Positions 5,888 to 12,390 of a DNA stretch of 12,390 bases are shown here, in pieces. The stretch spans positions 1-12,390 of the forward strand of contig JBHYFN010000072.1 in NCBI GenBank assembly GCA_051859505.1. Reading direction: 5' to 3'. Position 1 is the stretch's first letter. Each line of letters begins with the position of its first letter. Source of the stretch: JAFIEN01 sp051859505. Lineage in GTDB: Bacteria; Pseudomonadota; Alphaproteobacteria; Rhodobacterales; Rhodobacteraceae. A program made the translations under genes and the position numbers. The notes beneath the pieces are model-generated. The model was not told the DNA's origin. It saw only the letters and a program-made list of their open reading frames with translations, and searched no databases.

Positions 5888-6256
5888 ATGATCCAGATGC
5901 AGACCAATCTGGATGTCGCTGACAACTCCGGCGCGCGCCGGGTGCAGTGCATCAAGGTCCTCGGCGGCTCGCACCGCCGTTACGCCTCGGTCGGTGACAT
6001 CATCGTGGTGTCGGTGAAAGAGGCCATTCCGCGCGGCCGCGTGAAGAAGGGCGATGTCCGCAAGGCCGTCGTCGTGCGCACCGCCAAGGAAGTGCGCCGC
6101 GAAGACGGCACCGCGATCCGCTTTGATCGCAACGCCGCCGTCATCCTGAACAACAACATGGAGCCGGTCGGCACCCGTATCTTCGGGCCGGTCGTGCGCG
6201 AGCTGCGCGCCAAGAACTTCATGAAGATCATCTCGCTTGCTCCGGAGGTGCTGTGA
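5888..6256 (+). CDS. rplN: 50S ribosomal protein L14
   Basis: L14 lies at the subunit interface, contacts 16S rRNA in intersubunit bridges and is the docking site of the silencing factor RsfS. The product is 122 residues, the usual size. It starts MIQMQTNLDVADNSGARRVQ and ends with FGPVVRELR and FMKIISLAPEVL, all strongly conserved. GGGAG (5876-5880) lies 7 nt before the ATG. In E. coli this gene begins the spc operon. The preceding 74-nt gap (5814-5887) has a 5-bp hairpin (5827-5841) but no promoter I can defend, so the S10 and spc genes may be cotranscribed. Its TGA overlaps the rplX ATG by one base. Confidence 0.98.
   Translation: MIQMQTNLDVADNSGARRVQCIKVLGGSHRRYASVGDIIVVSVKEAIPRGRVKKGDVRKAVVVRTAKEVRREDGTAIRFDRNAAVILNNNMEPVGTRIFGPVVRELRAKNFMKIISLAPEVL
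6244..6248 (+). promoter_or_regulatory. Shine-Dalgarno deciding the rplX start
   Basis: GGAGG lies 7 nt before the ATG at 6256 and 4 nt before an in-frame GTG at 6253. The spacing and the stronger codon favour the ATG, giving a TGATG overlap with the rplN stop. Confidence 0.7.
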
Positions 6257-6561
6257 TGGCCGCCAAACTCCGCAAGGGTGACAAGGTCGTGGTCCTGACC
6301 GGCAAGGACAAGGGCAAGACCGGCGAGATCAGCTCCGTCGATCCCAAGGCCGGCAAGGCCGTGGTCAACGGGCTGAACATCGCGATTCGCCACGTCAAGC
6401 AAAGCCAGTCGAACCAGGGCGGGCGTCAGCCGAAGGCGATGCCGATCGACCTGTCGAACCTGGCCATCGTCGACAAGAACGGCAAGGCATCCCGCGTCGG
6501 CTTCCGCATGGACGGCGACAAGAAGGTGCGCTTCGCCAAGACCACGGGGGATGTGATCTGA
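6256..6561 (+). CDS. rplX: 50S ribosomal protein L24
   Basis: L24 is an assembly-initiating protein that binds the 5' region of 23S rRNA and lies near the tunnel exit. The product is 101 residues (104 in E. coli). The N-terminal KOW motif is clear, KLRKGDKVVVLTGKDKGKTG at 4-23, followed by the NGLNIAIRHVKQSQ strand-loop and the C-terminal GKASRVGFRMDGDKKVR segment. The ATG start shares its A with the rplN TGA, and an in-frame GTG one codon upstream is the alternative. The stop TGA likewise overlaps the rplE ATG as TGATG, so rplN, rplX and rplE form a coupled chain. Confidence 0.97.
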   Translation: MAAKLRKGDKVVVLTGKDKGKTGEISSVDPKAGKAVVNGLNIAIRHVKQSQSNQGGRQPKAMPIDLSNLAIVDKNGKASRVGFRMDGDKKVRFAKTTGDVI

Positions 6562-7124
6562 TGCTCGATACCGCGACCTATACCCCGCGTCTGAAGGCGG
6601 CCTACCAGTCGACGATCCGGCAGGCGCTGAAGGAAGAGTTCGGCTACAAGAACGACATGCAGATCCCGAAGCTGGACAAGATCGTCCTGAACATCGGCTG
6701 CGGTGCCGAGGCCGTCCGCGACAGCAAGAAGGCCAAGTCGGCGCAGGAGGATCTGTCCACCATCGCCGGTCAGAAGGCTGTTGTGACCAAGGCGAAGAAA
6801 TCCATCGCCGGGTTCCGCGTCCGCGAGGAGATGCCGCTGGGCGCCAAGGTGACCCTGCGCGGCGACCGGATGTACGAATTCCTCGACCGCCTGATCACCG
6901 TGGCCATGCCCCGGATCCGCGACTTCCGCGGCGTCTCGGGCAAGAGCTTCGACGGGCGGGGCAATTACGCCACCGGCCTGAAGGAACATATCGTGTTCCC
7001 CGAGATCAACTTCGACAAGGTCGACGAGGTCTGGGGAATGGACATCATCATCTGCACCACCGCGAAGACGGATGCGGAAGCCAAGGCGCTGTTGAAGGGT
7101 TTCAACATGCCCTTCAACTCGTGA
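6561..7124 (+). CDS. rplE: 50S ribosomal protein L5
   Basis: L5 binds 5S rRNA with L18 and L25 in the central protuberance and touches P-site tRNA. The product is 187 residues (179 in E. coli). Conserved blocks are IPKLDKIVLNIGCGAEAV at 35-52, IAGQKAVVTKAKKSIAGFRVR, GAKVTLRGDRMYEFLDRL, DFRGV, and KEHIVFPEI, ending FNMPF. The NIGCGAEAV stretch differs from the more widespread NMGVGEAV form by one extra residue and a cysteine; from memory this is normal for Rhodobacterales. The start overlaps the rplX stop, with GGGGGA at 6546-6551. It is followed by rpsN after 20 nt. Confidence 0.97.
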   Translation: MLDTATYTPRLKAAYQSTIRQALKEEFGYKNDMQIPKLDKIVLNIGCGAEAVRDSKKAKSAQEDLSTIAGQKAVVTKAKKSIAGFRVREEMPLGAKVTLRGDRMYEFLDRLITVAMPRIRDFRGVSGKSFDGRGNYATGLKEHIVFPEINFDKVDEVWGMDIIICTTAKTDAEAKALLKGFNMPFNS

Positions 7125-7144
7125 CGCGCGGAGGAGAGTGAGAA

Positions 7145-7450
7145 ATGGCGAAGAAATCCATGATCGAGCGCGAGAAGAAGCGGCAGAAGCTGGTCGACCA
7201 GTATGCCGCGAAGCGCGCTGCCCTCAAGGCGATCATCAACGACCAGTCCAAGCCCGTGGAAGAGCGGTTCAAGGCCAGCCTGAAGCTTGCCAAGCTGCCG
7301 CGCAATTCCTCGGCCACGCGGTTGCACAACCGCTGCCAGATCACCGGGCGTCCGCACGCCTATTACCGCAAACTGAAGGTCAGCCGGATCATGCTGCGCG
7401 AGCTTGGCTCGAACGGCGAGATCCCCGGTCTGGTCAAGTCGAGCTGGTAA
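7145..7450 (+). CDS. rpsN: 30S ribosomal protein S14, long zinc-free type
   Basis: S14 is a late-assembling head protein next to S3 and S10. The product is 101 residues, the size of the long (C-minus) class, and it lacks the CxxC pairs of the short zinc-binding type; its only cysteine is in the LHNRCQITGRPHAYYRKL signature. The N-terminus MAKKSMIEREKKRQKLV and the C-terminus IPGLVKSSW are typical. A strong ribosome binding site, GGAGGAG (7130-7136), precedes the ATG by 8 nt. Only one S14 gene is visible here, so whether the genome also has a zinc-type paralogue is unknown. Confidence 0.98.
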   Translation: MAKKSMIEREKKRQKLVDQYAAKRAALKAIINDQSKPVEERFKASLKLAKLPRNSSATRLHNRCQITGRPHAYYRKLKVSRIMLRELGSNGEIPGLVKSSW

Positions 7451-7462
7451 GGAGGGCATGCA

Positions 7463-7855
7463 ATGAACGATCCTGTTGGTGATATGCTGACCCGCATCCG
7501 CAACAGCCAGATGCGCGGCAAGTCGACCGTGCGCACGCCCGCGTCGAAGCTGCGGGCCTGGGTGCTGGATGTGCTGGCCGACGAAGGCTATATCCGCGGC
7601 TATGAGCGGGTGACGGGGGCCGATGGCCACCCCGAGCTTGAGATCAGCCTCAAGTATTTCGACGGCACCCCCGTGATCCGCGAGATCAAGCGCGTCTCGA
7701 AGCCGGGCCGCCGCGTCTATATGGGCGTGAGCGACCTGCCGTCGGTGCGTCAGGGGCTTGGTGTTTCCATCGTCTCGACGCCCAAGGGCGTCATGTCGGA
7801 TGCGCATGCGCGCGCTGCCAATGTTGGCGGCGAAGTGCTGTGCACCGTGTTCTAG
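7463..7855 (+). CDS. rpsH: 30S ribosomal protein S8
   Basis: S8 binds the central domain of 16S rRNA and is essential for platform assembly. The product is 130 residues, as expected. It begins MNDPVGDMLTRIRN and has the conserved C-terminal SIVSTPKGVMSDAHARA and VGGEVLCTVF blocks, which form the rRNA-binding surface. GGAGGG (7451-7456) immediately follows the rpsN stop and precedes the ATG by 6 nt. In E. coli, S8 represses the spc operon by binding near the rplE start; I could not recognise an equivalent structure at the rplX-rplE junction, so regulation by S8 is not claimed. Confidence 0.98.
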   Translation: MNDPVGDMLTRIRNSQMRGKSTVRTPASKLRAWVLDVLADEGYIRGYERVTGADGHPELEISLKYFDGTPVIREIKRVSKPGRRVYMGVSDLPSVRQGLGVSIVSTPKGVMSDAHARAANVGGEVLCTVF

Positions 7856-7865
7856 GGAGGGCGGA

Positions 7866-8399
7866 ATGTCTCGTATTGGAAAGAAGCCGGTCGAGCTGCC
7901 CTCTGGCGTGACCGCCTCGGTCTCGGGGCAGGTTGTGGAAGTGAAAGGGCCGAAAGGCACCCGCAGCTTTCATGCCACCGATGATGTGACCATCTCGGTC
8001 GAGGGCAATGTGATCACCGTCGCACCGCGTGGCTCGTCCAAGCGCGCGCGTCAGCAGTGGGGCATGACCCGTTCGATGGTGGCCAACCTTGTCACCGGCG
8101 TGTCGGAAGGGTTCAAGAAGGAACTCGAGATCTCGGGCGTCGGTTACCGTGCACAGATGCAGGGCAATGTCCTGAAGCTGGCGCTCGGGTTCAGCCATGA
8201 CGTCAATTACGAACCCCCGGCAGGGATCACGGTCACAGCCCCCAAGCTGACCGAGATCACCGTCGAGGGGATCGATCAGCAGCTCGTCGGCCAGGTCGCG
8301 GCCAATATCCGCGAATTCCGCGGTCCCGAGCCCTACAAGGGCAAGGGCATCCGCTACAAGGACGAGTATATCTTCCGCAAGGAAGGCAAGAAGAAATAA
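7866..8399 (+). CDS. rplF: 50S ribosomal protein L6
   Basis: L6 binds 23S rRNA near the sarcin-ricin loop, at the base of the L7/L12 stalk where GTPase factors act. The product is 177 residues, equal to the E. coli protein. It starts MSRIGKKPVELPSGV. Two repeated alpha/beta domains follow, with LVTGVSEGFKKELEISGVGY joining them, and the signature GPEPYKGKGIRYKDE lies near the end. The start at 7866 is supported by GGAGG (7856-7860) and by homology; an upstream in-frame ATG at 7758 lies inside rpsH and is rejected. The gap to rpsH is 10 nt and to rplR 11 nt. Confidence 0.98.
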   Translation: MSRIGKKPVELPSGVTASVSGQVVEVKGPKGTRSFHATDDVTISVEGNVITVAPRGSSKRARQQWGMTRSMVANLVTGVSEGFKKELEISGVGYRAQMQGNVLKLALGFSHDVNYEPPAGITVTAPKLTEITVEGIDQQLVGQVAANIREFRGPEPYKGKGIRYKDEYIFRKEGKKK

Positions 8400-8410
8400 G
8401 GAACGCGACA

Positions 8411-8770
8411 ATGGCAAACAGCAAACGGGACCTGTTTCTGAAGCGCCGCCTGCGCGTTCGGAACAAGCTGCGGAAAGTCAACGCCGGGCGGCTTCGCCTG
8501 TCGGTGCATCGCAGCAACAAGAACATCAGCGCCCAGCTCATCGACGATGTGCGCGGCGTGACGGTGGCCGCGGCCTCTTCTCTCGAGAAGGACCTGGGCA
8601 TCGTGGGCAAGAACAATGTCGAAGCCGCCGCCAAGGTGGGGGCTTTGATCGCCGAACGTGCCAAGGCGGCCGGTGTGACCGAGGCCTATTTCGACCGTGG
8701 GGGGTTCCTCTTTCACGGCAAGGTCAAGGCACTGGCCGATGCGGCGCGCGACGCCGGCCTGAAGATCTGA
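8411..8770 (+). CDS. rplR: 50S ribosomal protein L18
   Basis: L18 binds 5S rRNA and anchors it in the central protuberance together with L5. The product is 119 residues (117 in E. coli). A basic N-terminal tail (KRDLFLKRRLRVRNKLRK) precedes the core RLRLSVHRSNKNISAQLIDD, and the C-terminus has the AGVTEAYFDRGGFLFHGKVK and ALADAARDAGL signatures. AAGGAA (8398-8403) overlaps the rplF stop and lies 7 nt before the ATG. It is followed by rpsE after 13 nt. Confidence 0.98.
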   Translation: MANSKRDLFLKRRLRVRNKLRKVNAGRLRLSVHRSNKNISAQLIDDVRGVTVAAASSLEKDLGIVGKNNVEAAAKVGALIAERAKAAGVTEAYFDRGGFLFHGKVKALADAARDAGLKI

Positions 8771-8783
8771 GGGAGACGGGAAC

Positions 8784-9362
8784 ATGGCAGAACGTGAAAA
8801 CCGCCGGGGCGACCGTCGCGACCGCGAGGATGCGGCCCCTGAATTCGCCGACCGTCTGGTGGCGATCAACCGCGTCAGCAAGACGGTGAAGGGCGGCAAG
8901 CGCTTCGGCTTTGCGGCGCTTGTCGTCGTGGGCGACCAGAAGGGCCGCGTCGGTTTCGGCAAGGGCAAGGCCAAGGAAGTGCCCGAGGCGATCCGCAAGG
9001 CGACCGAACAGGCGCGCCGCAACCTCGTGCGGATTCCGCTGCGCGAAGGCCGCACGCTGCATCACGATGTGGAAGGGCGTCACGGCGCCGGCCGCGTGGT
9101 GATGCGCACCGCCGTTCCGGGTACCGGCATCATCGCCGGCGGCCCGATGCGCGCGGTGTTCGAGATGCTGGGCGTGCAGGACGTGGTGTCGAAGTCGCTG
9201 GGCTCGTCGAACCCCTACAACATGATCCGCGCCACGATGGACGGTCTGCAGCGCGAGCAATCGCCGCGCGCGGTGGCCCAGCGTCGGGGCAAGAAGGTGG
9301 CCGATATCCTGCGCAAGCCCGATGAGGCTGCCGAGGCCGCGGCCGAGACTGTGGAGGCCTGA
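8784..9362 (+). CDS. rpsE: 30S ribosomal protein S5
   Basis: S5 sits at the mRNA entry channel near S4 and S3, and influences decoding accuracy and helicase activity. The product is 192 residues (167 in E. coli). After a charged N-terminal extension (about 1-20), the dsRBD-like domain has DRLVAINRVSKTVKGGKRFG and FGKGKAKEVPEAIRKA at 58-73. The C-terminal domain has GTGIIAGGPMRAVFEMLGV and SLGSSNPYNMIRAT. The last 13 or so residues are Ala/Glu-rich, echoing on a small scale the L3 tail. GGGAGA (8771-8776) is the ribosome binding site. rpmD starts 5 nt after the stop. Confidence 0.98.
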   Translation: MAERENRRGDRRDREDAAPEFADRLVAINRVSKTVKGGKRFGFAALVVVGDQKGRVGFGKGKAKEVPEAIRKATEQARRNLVRIPLREGRTLHHDVEGRHGAGRVVMRTAVPGTGIIAGGPMRAVFEMLGVQDVVSKSLGSSNPYNMIRATMDGLQREQSPRAVAQRRGKKVADILRKPDEAAEAAAETVEA

Positions 9363-9367
9363 GGAAC

Positions 9368-9556
9368 ATGGCAAAGACCATCGTCGTCAAGCAGATCGGC
9401 TCGCCGATCCGCCGCCCCGCCAAGCAGCGCGAGACGCTGATCGGGCTGGGCCTGAACAAGATGCACCGCACCCGCGAGCTTGAGGATACGCCCTCGGTTC
9501 GTGGCATGGTGAATTCGATTCCGCATCTCGTCGAGATCATTGAAGAGCGCGGGTAA
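9368..9556 (+). CDS. rpmD: 50S ribosomal protein L30
   Basis: L30 is a small large-subunit protein that contacts 23S rRNA domain II and 5S rRNA. The product is 62 residues (59 in E. coli). It has the conserved VVKQIGSPIRRPAKQRETL start, the GLGLNKMHRT turn and the closing VRGMVNSIPHLVEI helix. The ribosome binding site is GAGGA (9361-9365) or the GGAGG at 9353-9357. It is followed by a 103-nt structured spacer before rplO, in contrast to the short gaps on the other side. Confidence 0.97.
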   Translation: MAKTIVVKQIGSPIRRPAKQRETLIGLGLNKMHRTRELEDTPSVRGMVNSIPHLVEIIEERG

Positions 9557-9567
9557 GGAGCCGGGCA

Positions 9568-9590
9568 GACGGAAAATGTGATTTTCCGTC
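9568..9590 (+). other. Perfect 10-bp hairpin after rpmD
   Basis: GACGGAAAAT (9568-9577), loop GTG, ATTTTCCGTC (9581-9590) is an exact inverted repeat 11 nt after the rpmD stop. Its A/T-rich upper stem stands out in this GC-rich window. No T-run follows. It could be a transcript-end or processing hairpin, or a dispersed palindrome; the sequence does not decide. Confidence 0.6.
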
Positions 9591-9640
9591 GCCCCCGTCA
9601 AAAGCTGTGTGCGGTCCCGATGTCGCTCTCGGGGGCGTTT
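9590..9640 (+). promoter_or_regulatory. Competing hairpins before rplO (attenuator-like)
   Basis: CGCCCCCG (9590-9597) can pair with CGGGGGCG (9630-9637), an 8-bp stem closing a 32-nt loop and followed by TTT (9638-9640). The right arm can instead pair locally: CCCGA (9616-9620) with TCGGG (9629-9633). The two folds exclude each other, as in attenuators, and the long stem also shares base 9590 with the preceding hairpin. The rplO ribosome binding site GAGGAG (9647-9652) lies just downstream, so the fold could affect L15 translation. This is inference from base pairing only. Confidence 0.35.
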
Positions 9641-9659
9641 CCGGCAGAGGAGTAGCGAC

Positions 9660-10136
9660 ATGAAACTGAATGAACTGCGCGACAATGACGGCGCAACCCA
9701 CCGCAAGAAGCGCATCGGCCGTGGCCCCGGTTCGGGCAAGGGCAAGATGGGTGGCCGCGGTATCAAGGGCCAGAAATCCCGCTCGGGCGTTGCGATCAAC
9801 GCCTATGAGGGCGGCCAGATGCCGCTGTATCAGCGGCTGCCCAAGCGGGGCTTCAACAAGCCCAACCGCAAGGAATTCGCCGTGGTGAACCTGGGCCTGA
9901 TCCAGAAGTTCATCGACGAGGGCAAGATCGACGCCAAGGCGGCAATCACCGAGGATGTTCTGATCGCGTCGGGCCTTGTGCGGCGCAAGCGCGACGGGAT
10001 CCGGGTTCTGGCCAAGGGCGACTTCACCGCGAAGGCCGAGATCTCGGTGACCGGCGCGTCGGCCGGTGCGGTCGAGGCTGTTGCCAAGGCGGGCGGCACG
10101 CTGACCGTTGCCGCGCCTGCGGCTGCGTCCGAGTAA
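9660..10136 (+). CDS. rplO: 50S ribosomal protein L15
   Basis: L15 is a late-assembling large-subunit protein with an extended, basic, glycine-rich N-terminus that threads into 23S rRNA. The product is 158 residues (144 in E. coli). The N-terminus MKLNELRDNDGATHRKKRIG is followed by RGPGSGKGKMGGRGIKGQKS and the EGGQMPLYQRLPKRGFNK signature, then the globular C-terminal domain ending in an Ala-rich tail. The start at 9660 is set by GAGGAG (9647-9652) at 7 nt and by homology; an in-frame ATG at 9609 lies in the spacer. The gene is isolated by structured spacers on both sides (103 and 109 nt). Confidence 0.98.
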   Translation: MKLNELRDNDGATHRKKRIGRGPGSGKGKMGGRGIKGQKSRSGVAINAYEGGQMPLYQRLPKRGFNKPNRKEFAVVNLGLIQKFIDEGKIDAKAAITEDVLIASGLVRRKRDGIRVLAKGDFTAKAEISVTGASAGAVEAVAKAGGTLTVAAPAAASE

Positions 10137-10146
10137 CGCCTTGTGC

Positions 10147-10163
10147 AGCGCGGCCCACGCGCT
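10147..10163 (+). other. Small hairpin after rplO
   Basis: AGCGCG (10147-10152), loop GCCCA, CGCGCT (10158-10163) forms a 6-bp GC-rich stem 10 nt after the rplO stop. It is followed by TAGATC with no T-run. It may be a weak 3'-end structure. Confidence 0.4.
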
Positions 10164-10186
10164 TAGATCACTTGCGAGAATTCTTG

Positions 10187-10218
10187 CGCCGCCGCCCGGG
10201 AACCTCCGGCCGGCGGCG
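10187..10218 (+). other. GC-rich hairpin before secY
   Basis: CGCCGCCG (10187-10194) pairs with CGGCGGCG (10211-10218) around a 16-nt loop that can pair further with one bulge. It ends 27 nt before the secY ATG. Just upstream is a near-palindrome centred on the GAATTC site (10174-10187). The spacer has no T-run and no clear promoter. It may modulate secY translation or be a partial terminator. Confidence 0.4.
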
Positions 10219-10245
10219 TGTCCATGACCAGAGAGAGCGCGCTTC

Positions 10246-11618
<1,373 letters not shown>

Positions 11619-11622
<4 letters not shown>

Positions 11623-12263
11623 ACATCATACTTCTGGGCCCGCCCGGGGCCGGCAAGGGAACCCAGGCACGGCGCCTGGTCGACGACCGCCAGATGGTGC
11701 AGCTTTCGACCGGCGACATGCTGCGCGAGGCGCGCACCAGCGGCACCGAGATGGGCCGCAAGGTGGCCGAGGTGATGGACAAGGGCCATCTGGTGACGGA
11801 CGAGATCGTCATCGGCCTGATCCGCGAGCGTCTGACCGGCGACCAGCCCGAGGGCGGCTATATCTTCGACGGCTTTCCCCGGACCCTGGCCCAGGCCGAC
11901 GCCCTGGGAGAGTTGATGGCAGAGGTCGGCCAGTCCATCGACCATGTGATCGAGATGGCGGTGGATGACGAGGTGCTTGTCGCCCGCGTCACCGGCCGGT
12001 CCACCTGCGGTACCTGCGGCGAGGTCTATCACGATGTGACCCGGCCGATTCCGGCAAGCGGGGCCTGCGTCAAATGTGGCGGGACAACCTTCAAGCGCCG
12101 CGCAGATGACAATGAGGACAGCCTGAGAACCCGGCTGATGGCCTATTACAAGCAGACCTCGCCTCTGGTCGGCTACTACCATGCCAAGGGGCAGCTGGCT
12201 TCGGTCGACGGTTTGGCCGAGATCGACGATGTCGGCGCGCAGATCGCTGCGATCCTGTCGTGA
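11619..12263 (+). CDS. adk: Adenylate kinase with four-cysteine (zinc-type) LID
   Basis: Adenylate kinase catalyses ATP + AMP to 2 ADP in the cytoplasm and sets adenine nucleotide balance. The product is 214 residues, the long bacterial form. The P-loop GPPGAGKGT is at 7-15, the AMP-site segment STGDMLR at 30-36, FDGFPRT at 83-89, and the arginine-rich catalytic stretch RRADDNEDSLRTR at 160-172. The LID (about 126-160) has cysteines at 130, 133, 150 and 153 as CGTC and CVKC, the arrangement that binds structural zinc in Gram-positive enzymes; E. coli Adk lacks it. The start overlaps the secY stop (ATGA), and AAAGG at 11602-11606 is far, so translation probably relies on coupling. Confidence 0.98.
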
Positions 12264-12268
12264 GGCGC

Positions 12269-12293
12269 GGCCCGGCCGGCCGTGCCCCGGGCC
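12269..12293 (+). terminator. Possible partial terminator after adk
   Basis: GGCCCGG (12269-12275) pairs with CCGGGCC (12287-12293) around an 11-nt loop, starting 5 nt after the adk stop and followed by TCTTCA. The stem is strong but the T-run is poor, so termination would be inefficient or factor-dependent. Confidence 0.35.
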
Positions 12294-12339
12294 TCTTCAG
12301 GGGTATTGACGCCAGCCGATGCAACCCCAAGACAGCGCC

Positions 12340-12369
12340 ATCCCGCCTGCGCCCAGCGACCGGCGGGAT
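12340..12369 (+). other. Hairpin in the leader of the next gene
   Basis: ATCCCGCC (12340-12347) pairs perfectly with GGCGGGAT (12362-12369) around a 14-nt loop. The right arm can alternatively form CGGCG (12361-12365) with CGCCG (12371-12375). This lies in the non-coding end of the window. By analogy with other alphaproteobacteria the next gene should be rpsM, but its start is not in view. Confidence 0.35.
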
Positions 12370-12390
12370 TCGCCGTTTCGGCAGACCACC

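Noticed and set aside
6965..7960. 331-residue minus-strand frame across rplE-rplF
   Set aside because: It spans several confident genes on the opposite strand and shows shadow-like composition.
10141..10169. TTGTGC-17 nt-TAGATC as a secY promoter
   Set aside because: Each box matches only three of six consensus bases, and both overlap or flank the 10147-10163 hairpin. Chance similarity is likely.

Overview
This window is the core of a bacterial ribosomal-protein gene cluster: the end of the str operon, then the S10 and spc operons, all on the + strand. The gene order is tuf(3' end)-rpsJ-rplC-rplD-rplW-rplB-rpsS-rplV-rpsC-rplP-rpmC-rpsQ-rplN-rplX-rplE-rpsN-rpsH-rplF-rplR-rpsE-rpmD-rplO-secY-adk. 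The DNA is GC-rich. Several traits point to an alphaproteobacterium, most likely a Rhodobacterales (Rhodobacteraceae/Paracoccaceae) member: adk directly follows secY with no rpmJ between, L3 has a long Ala/Glu tail, L22 has an N-terminal extension, S14 is the long zinc-free type, and the protein sequences resemble ones I remember from that group. The family-level call rests on memory and was not checked by a search.

Layout. Positions 1-38 are the last codons of EF-Tu. Positions 39-181 are a spacer full of inverted repeats. Positions 182-2280 carry rpsJ-rplC-rplD-rplW, tightly packed with two ATGA stop/start overlaps. Positions 2281-2480 are a 200-nt spacer with a terminator-like hairpin and a palindromic repeat. 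Positions 2481-5129 carry rplB-rpsS-rplV-rpsC-rplP. Positions 5130-5344 are a 215-nt spacer with a perfect 46-nt palindrome of the same repeat family plus a second hairpin. Positions 5345-9556 carry rpmC to rpmD, with a 74-nt gap before rplN where the S10/spc boundary would fall. Positions 9557-9659 hold two consecutive hairpins. Then come rplO, a 109-nt spacer with two hairpins, secY and adk. The last 127 nt (12264-12390) are non-coding as far as visible and probably form the leader of the next gene, expected to be rpsM.

How the genes work together. Nine genes encode small-subunit proteins (S10, S19, S3, S17, S14, S8, S5 among them) and large-subunit proteins make up the rest. Together they build the decoding site, peptidyl-transferase scaffold, 5S rRNA site and exit tunnel. 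secY encodes the membrane channel that receives secreted chains from ribosomes, and adk balances adenine nucleotides. Overlapping or near-overlapping stop/start pairs suggest translational coupling.

I found no new gene system here. All coding sequence belongs to known housekeeping families. What deserves a second look is non-coding: a GGTAGGGTGGG palindromic repeat family in three of the operon's spacers, and the structured spacers before rplO and secY. Two protein features are also notable: the L3 tail and the four-cysteine LID of adenylate kinase.
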